This document shows, one piece after another, positions 13,430 to 16,928 of a DNA stretch of 16,928 nucleotides (positions are counted from its first letter, which is position 1; every line of letters begins with the position of its first letter). The notes beneath the pieces were generated by a model. The model saw only the letters and a program-made list of their open reading frames with translations, was not told the DNA's origin and ran no database searches. The DNA lies in NCBI GenBank assembly GCA_003562535.1, contig PWUP01000291.1, forward strand, positions 1 to 16,928, written 5' to 3'. Source of the DNA: Gammaproteobacteria bacterium (GTDB lineage Bacteria > Pseudomonadota > Gammaproteobacteria > Competibacterales > Competibacteraceae). Made by a program: the position numbers and the translations under genes.

Positions 13430-15004
13430 TCACTCCCACTCAATCGTCGCTGGTGGTTTACCCGAAATATCGTAAACCACCCGTGAAATCCCGGCGACTT
13501 CATTGATAATCCGCCGTGAAACATGATCCAAGAAATCATGGGGCAATTCTGCCCAGCGAGCGGTCATAAAATCAATGGTCACTACAGCGCGTAAGGCAAT
13601 CACATAATCATAACGCCGCCCATCGCCCATCACCCCGACTGAGCGCACCGGTAAAAACACCGCAAAGGCTTGACTGACCTGATCATAGAGGTCAGCACGC
13701 CACAGTTCTTCAATAAAAATATGATCAGCACGGCGCAATAACTCAGCGTACTCTCGTTTGACCTCACCGAGAATTCGCACGCCCAAACCTGGGCCAGGAA
13801 ACGGATGACGATAGACCATGGTCGAGGGCAAGCCTAATTCAACTCCCAAACGCCGCACTTCGTCTTTAAACAGTTCACGCAGAGGCTCCAACAGGTGCAA
13901 GTTCATGCGTTCTGGCAGCCCCCCCACATTATGATGGGATTTAATCACATGAGCTTTACCGGTTTTAGCGCCTGCGGATTCAATCACGTCAGGATAAATC
14001 GTACCCTGAGCCAGCCAGCGCACTTGCGGCAGTCGTGCCGCTTCCCGCTCAAAAATCTCAATGAATAGCCGTCCAATGATTTTACGCTTGCGTTCAGGAT
14101 CGTCCACACCAGTCAGTGCCGCTAAATACTCGGCTTCCGCATCCACCCGAATCACCCGAACCCCAAGATGCTCGGCGAACGTCGCCATGACTTGATCGCC
14201 CTCGCCGTAACGTAACAAACCCGTATCGACGAACACACACACCAATTGAGTACCAATGGCTTTGTGCAACAAGGCCGCCACAACCGACGAATCTACCCCG
14301 CCGGATAACCCTAGCAACACTTCATCCGTGCCCACCTGCTCACGGATACTGGTCAGGCTGTCATCGATGATATTGCCGGTTGTCCATAGCCCGGTACAAC
14401 CACAAATCTCACGCACAAAACGGCGCAGAATCCGCTCGCCTTGGCGGGTATGGGTCACTTCTGGGTGAAACTGTACCCCGTAGTAGCGCCGGGTTTCATC
14501 CGCCATACCGGCCAGTGGGGCAGAATCGGTGCTGGCCATGCGCATAAAGCCCGGTGGCAACTCGGCTACTCGGTCACCGTGACTCATCCATACATCCAGC
14601 AAACCATAACCGAGTTCATTCGTATGATCTTCAATATCGGTCAATAGTCGTGAATGGTTATGGGCGCGGATTTGCGCATAACCAAATTCACGCTGCGCCG
14701 AGGCTTCCACCCGTCCGCCCAGTTGCGCTGCCATGGCCTGCATGCCATAGCAAATACCCAGCAAGGGCACACCGAGTGCAAATACGGCGTCTGCAATCCG
14801 TGGGCCGTCGATGACCGTGGTCGATTCCGGGCCACCGGATAAAATAATCCCACTGGGTGCAAAGGCGCGAATCGCTGCATCTCCCGAATCCCACGCATAA
14901 ATTTCACAATAGACTTTGAGTTCACGCACTCGACGGGCGATAAGCTGAGTGTACTGGGACCCAAAATCCAGAATCAGAATACGGTCAGAATGAATGTCGG
15001 TCAT
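13430..15004 (-). CDS. guaA: GMP synthase (glutamine-hydrolysing) GuaA
   Basis: GuaA converts XMP to GMP using ATP and glutamine, the last step of guanine nucleotide synthesis. The 524-aa product equals the E. coli enzyme (525) in layout. A class I glutamine amidotransferase domain carries the triad Cys85 (LGICYGMQ), His180 and Glu182 (FHPEV). The ATP pyrophosphatase domain has the P-loop LGLSGGVDSSV (231-241). The dimerisation domain ends in the conserved KPPATIEWE. It lies 5 bases after the guaB stop, with its likely ribosome binding site (GGTGGA) inside the last codons of guaB, so the pair forms a guaBA operon with coupled translation. Confidence 0.97.
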   Translation of the reverse strand: MTDIHSDRILILDFGSQYTQLIARRVRELKVYCEIYAWDSGDAAIRAFAPSGIILSGGPESTTVIDGPRIADAVFALGVPLLGICYGMQAMAAQLGGRVEASAQREFGYAQIRAHNHSRLLTDIEDHTNELGYGLLDVWMSHGDRVAELPPGFMRMASTDSAPLAGMADETRRYYGVQFHPEVTHTRQGERILRRFVREICGCTGLWTTGNIIDDSLTSIREQVGTDEVLLGLSGGVDSSVVAALLHKAIGTQLVCVFVDTGLLRYGEGDQVMATFAEHLGVRVIRVDAEAEYLAALTGVDDPERKRKIIGRLFIEIFEREAARLPQVRWLAQGTIYPDVIESAGAKTGKAHVIKSHHNVGGLPERMNLHLLEPLRELFKDEVRRLGVELGLPSTMVYRHPFPGPGLGVRILGEVKREYAELLRRADHIFIEELWRADLYDQVSQAFAVFLPVRSVGVMGDGRRYDYVIALRAVVTIDFMTARWAELPHDFLDHVSRRIINEVAGISRVVYDISGKPPATIEWE

Positions 15005-15005
15005 C

Positions 15006-15017
15006 TGGATTAATCCA
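15006..15017. repeat. 12-bp perfect palindrome at the guaB-guaA junction
   Basis: TGGATTAATCCA is its own reverse complement. It covers the guaB stop codon and overlaps the purine-rich GGTGGA that probably serves as the guaA ribosome binding site; the guaA ATG begins one base beyond it. As RNA it could form only a 4-bp stem with a UUAA loop, so a structural role is uncertain. Confidence 0.4.
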
Positions 15018-16473
15018 CCCGATAATTCGGGGCTTCCTTAGTGATGGATACATTGTGGACATGGGATTCACGCACCCCCGCACCCGTGACGCGGCTGAAT
15101 TCAGCTTGGGTACGCAATTGTTCAATGGTGCGGCATCCCGTATAACCCATACCGGAACGTAATCCGCCAAGCAATTGGTGTATTACGGTACTAATCGGGC
15201 CTTTATACGGTACCCGCCCTTCAATGCCTTCCGGCACCAGTTTTTCGGCAGCGCGGCCTTCTTGAAAATAACGATCCCCGGACCCATGTGACTGCGCCAT
15301 TGCCCCAACGGACCCCATTCCACGGTAGGACTTGTACGACCGGCCTTGATACAACTCGACTTCGCCTGGCGCTTCTTCAGTGCCCGCAAACAGCCCACCT
15401 ACCATAACGGCATGGGCACCGGCGGCTAGGGCTTTAACAATATCACCCGAATAGCGCACCCCCCCATCAGCAATCAGGGGAACATCAGAATCGGCCAAAC
15501 TGCGCGCCACATTGGCCACGGCGGTAATCTGTGGCACACCAACCCCAGCGACAATCCGCGTGGTGCAGATTGATCCGGGACCAATACCGACTTTTACCCC
15601 ATCAGCACCGGCTTCAATCAAATCCAAAGCCGCTTGGCCAGTACCGATATTACCGCCAATCACTTGCATATCCGGATAATTGCGCTTAATCCAGCGCACC
15701 CGTTCCAATACGCCCTGCGAATGGCCATGCGCGGTATCGACGACCACGACATCAACTTCGGCTTCAACCAAGGCGCTGATCCGCGTTTCGCTGTCCGGCC
15801 CCGTTCCCACAGCAGCCCCCACCCGCAGACGCTCTAAGTCATCTTTGCAGGCATCCGGATAATCGGTGGACTTCTGAATGTCCTTGACGGTGACCATCCC
15901 ACGCAGTTGAAACGTTTCATCCACCACCAGCACTTTTTCAATCCGATGCTCATGCAATAGGCTCAAGACCTCGGCATGCGATGCCCCTTCACGCACCGTC
16001 ACTAAACGATCACGTCCGGTCATAATCGTGGCGACCGAAGCACTTAAATCAGTGACAAAACGCATATCACGACTGGTTACAATCCCTACTAAGCGTTGAC
16101 CATCGACTACCGGCACGCCGGAGATTTGATGCGCCCGAGTGATGGCCAATACATCAGCAATAGAAATATGCGGTGATACCGTAATCGGATCAGAAATCAC
16201 CCCACTTTCGTATTTTTTAACCCGACGCACTTCAGCAGCCTGCTTGGTCGGACTCATATTTTTGTGGATAATACCGATGCCACCGATCTGCGCCATAGCA
16301 ATGGCTAGGCTGGACTCAGTGACCGTATCCATAGCCGAGGAAACCAAAGGAATATTAAGAGTAATGCTACGGGTTAGCCGAGTATTGAGTTCCGCATCGC
16401 GTGGCAAAATGGCAGAATAGGCCGGCAGTAGGAGCACGTCATCAAAAGTGAGGGCTTCTTGAACAATACGCAT
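15010..16473 (-). CDS. guaB: IMP dehydrogenase GuaB
   Basis: GuaB oxidises IMP to XMP with NAD+, the committed step to guanine nucleotides. The 487-aa product matches E. coli GuaB (488). The TIM-barrel catalytic domain is interrupted by two CBS domains (about 92-203, beginning after KKYESGVISDP). Catalytic Cys303 lies in GIGPGSICTTR, preceded by GADGVKVG, and followed by IADGGVRYSGDIVKALAAGA, the VMVGGLFAGTEEAPGE phosphate site, and the flap with RGMGSVGAM. The ATG at 16473 is preceded by a GGGG-type ribosome binding site, and a promoter with a perfect -10 box lies just upstream. It is the first gene of guaBA. Confidence 0.97.
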   Translation of the reverse strand: MRIVQEALTFDDVLLLPAYSAILPRDAELNTRLTRSITLNIPLVSSAMDTVTESSLAIAMAQIGGIGIIHKNMSPTKQAAEVRRVKKYESGVISDPITVSPHISIADVLAITRAHQISGVPVVDGQRLVGIVTSRDMRFVTDLSASVATIMTGRDRLVTVREGASHAEVLSLLHEHRIEKVLVVDETFQLRGMVTVKDIQKSTDYPDACKDDLERLRVGAAVGTGPDSETRISALVEAEVDVVVVDTAHGHSQGVLERVRWIKRNYPDMQVIGGNIGTGQAALDLIEAGADGVKVGIGPGSICTTRIVAGVGVPQITAVANVARSLADSDVPLIADGGVRYSGDIVKALAAGAHAVMVGGLFAGTEEAPGEVELYQGRSYKSYRGMGSVGAMAQSHGSGDRYFQEGRAAEKLVPEGIEGRVPYKGPISTVIHQLLGGLRSGMGYTGCRTIEQLRTQAEFSRVTGAGVRESHVHNVSITKEAPNYRVD

Positions 16474-16503
16474 TACAGTACCCCGATGTCAGTAAAGTTG
16501 GCG

Positions 16504-16532
16504 ATTATACGTGTTTCGATGTATGCGTTCAG
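16504..16532 (-). promoter_or_regulatory. Probable guaBA promoter
   Basis: On the minus strand, TATAAT (16504-16509) is a perfect -10 box, 31 bases before the guaB ATG. A poor -35 candidate CTGAAC (16527-16532) lies 17 bases upstream. I looked for a PurR-type operator near it and found no convincing match. Confidence 0.5.
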
Positions 16533-16552
16533 CCTACACGGGTTCAAAATGA

Positions 16553-16928
16553 CTACACTCCCACGACCTGCTGTAAATGCTGCTGGGTCAATGCCAATAA
16601 ATCCGGGACTTCGCTAATCTCCTGAGTCGTCCAAAACGCCTCGCCATTGACTACAGCAGCATCGACACCGCATCCCTGACCGCGCCACGCATCGACTAAG
16701 CGCTGACTGGCCGGGGGCAAAACACCGGTATCACTCTGACTCACTTCCAACCAGATGACCTCACCAGCAGGCGGTGGATTAAGCCGAGCAGCCGCAAGCT
16801 GTTGCGCTAGGGTTGGGTTCAGGGCATAACCGGCAATTTCCAAGGTTTCACCAGCATCAAGGCGAGCGCGTAACTGCGCTGTGGTTTCTTTCTGGCCGCT
16901 GAATAGACCCGCCGCCACGCGTAAGCGC
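16553..16928 (-). CDS. C-terminal part of a probable exosortase-A-system-associated hydrolase 2 (alpha/beta hydrolase); runs off right edge
   Basis: About 124 C-terminal residues are visible; the frame is open to the edge and the real start lies beyond it. A GTG at 16918 is an internal valine, because the codons before it read Arg-Leu-Arg in the same frame. The stretch RLRVAAGLFSGQKETTAQLRARLDAG, then EIAGYALNPTLAQQL, WLEVSQ, PPASQRLVDAWRGQGCGVDAAVVNGEAFWTTQEI and a final helix resembles the C-terminal part of the alpha/beta hydrolases encoded with exosortase-A exopolysaccharide loci. That is my recollection of the family, and the catalytic serine region is outside the window. If right, exosortase and EPS genes may follow to the right. 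It ends 79 bases before guaB on the same strand, with the guaBA promoter between them. Confidence 0.5.
   Translation of the reverse strand, partial: RLRVAAGLFSGQKETTAQLRARLDAGETLEIAGYALNPTLAQQLAAARLNPPPAGEVIWLEVSQSDTGVLPPASQRLVDAWRGQGCGVDAAVVNGEAFWTTQEISEVPDLLALTQQHLQQVVGV

Noticed and set aside
16916..16918. GTG as the start codon of the right-edge gene
   Set aside because: The same frame continues upstream to the window edge with family-like residues, so this codon is an internal valine.

Overview
The window is ordinary-looking chromosomal DNA of a moderately GC-rich bacterium, most likely a gammaproteobacterium. The basis is a full-length Mfd of 1146 aa that tracks the enterobacterial protein motif for motif, a guaB-guaA operon with 487- and 524-aa products, a thiM-thiE-thiD block, and a palindromic intergenic repeat of a type I recall from gammaproteobacteria. 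The genus cannot be resolved by eye. Coding density is high: no gap exceeds about 200 bases, no rRNA or tRNA was seen, and no CRISPR array is present.

Left edge (1-1112): the first 22 codons of a minus-strand gene whose N-terminus looks like the helix-turn-helix start of an IS607-type serine recombinase (or a MerR-like regulator). It has a strong promoter so close to the ATG that the message should be almost leaderless. Next comes a DMT/EamA permease. Positions 1127-3229 hold a minus-strand two-gene unit: a class II (aldolase/adducin) enzyme followed by an M20 ArgE/DapE-type deacylase. The pathway is not evident.

Positions 3430-6181 are a tight plus-strand operon: acylphosphatase, a severely truncated YdjM-family membrane hydrolase, then thiM, thiE and thiD with overlapping or coupled starts. 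ThiM phosphorylates the thiazole alcohol, ThiD phosphorylates HMP and HMP-P, and ThiE joins the two products. Together they make thiamine phosphate from salvaged precursors. Positions 6182-6355 carry nested palindromes and a small tandem repeat. A DUF502 membrane protein (TTG start) and a second DMT permease follow, overlapping by one base.

The most unusual gene is at 7844-9274 (minus). It is a single protein that reads as a TssB (VipA)-like domain followed by a TssC (VipB)-like domain, the two halves of the type VI secretion contractile sheath. The TssC part stops short of the usual C-terminus, and no other T6SS gene is in view. It is divergent from mfd, whose first codons contain a perfect 12-bp inverted repeat.

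The right part holds a YbhB/YbcL-type PEBP protein, then the minus-strand guaBA operon (GMP synthesis from IMP). At the edge lies the C-terminal part of a gene resembling exosortase-A-system-associated hydrolase 2, which would fit an exopolysaccharide-producing gammaproteobacterium, though that assignment is tentative.
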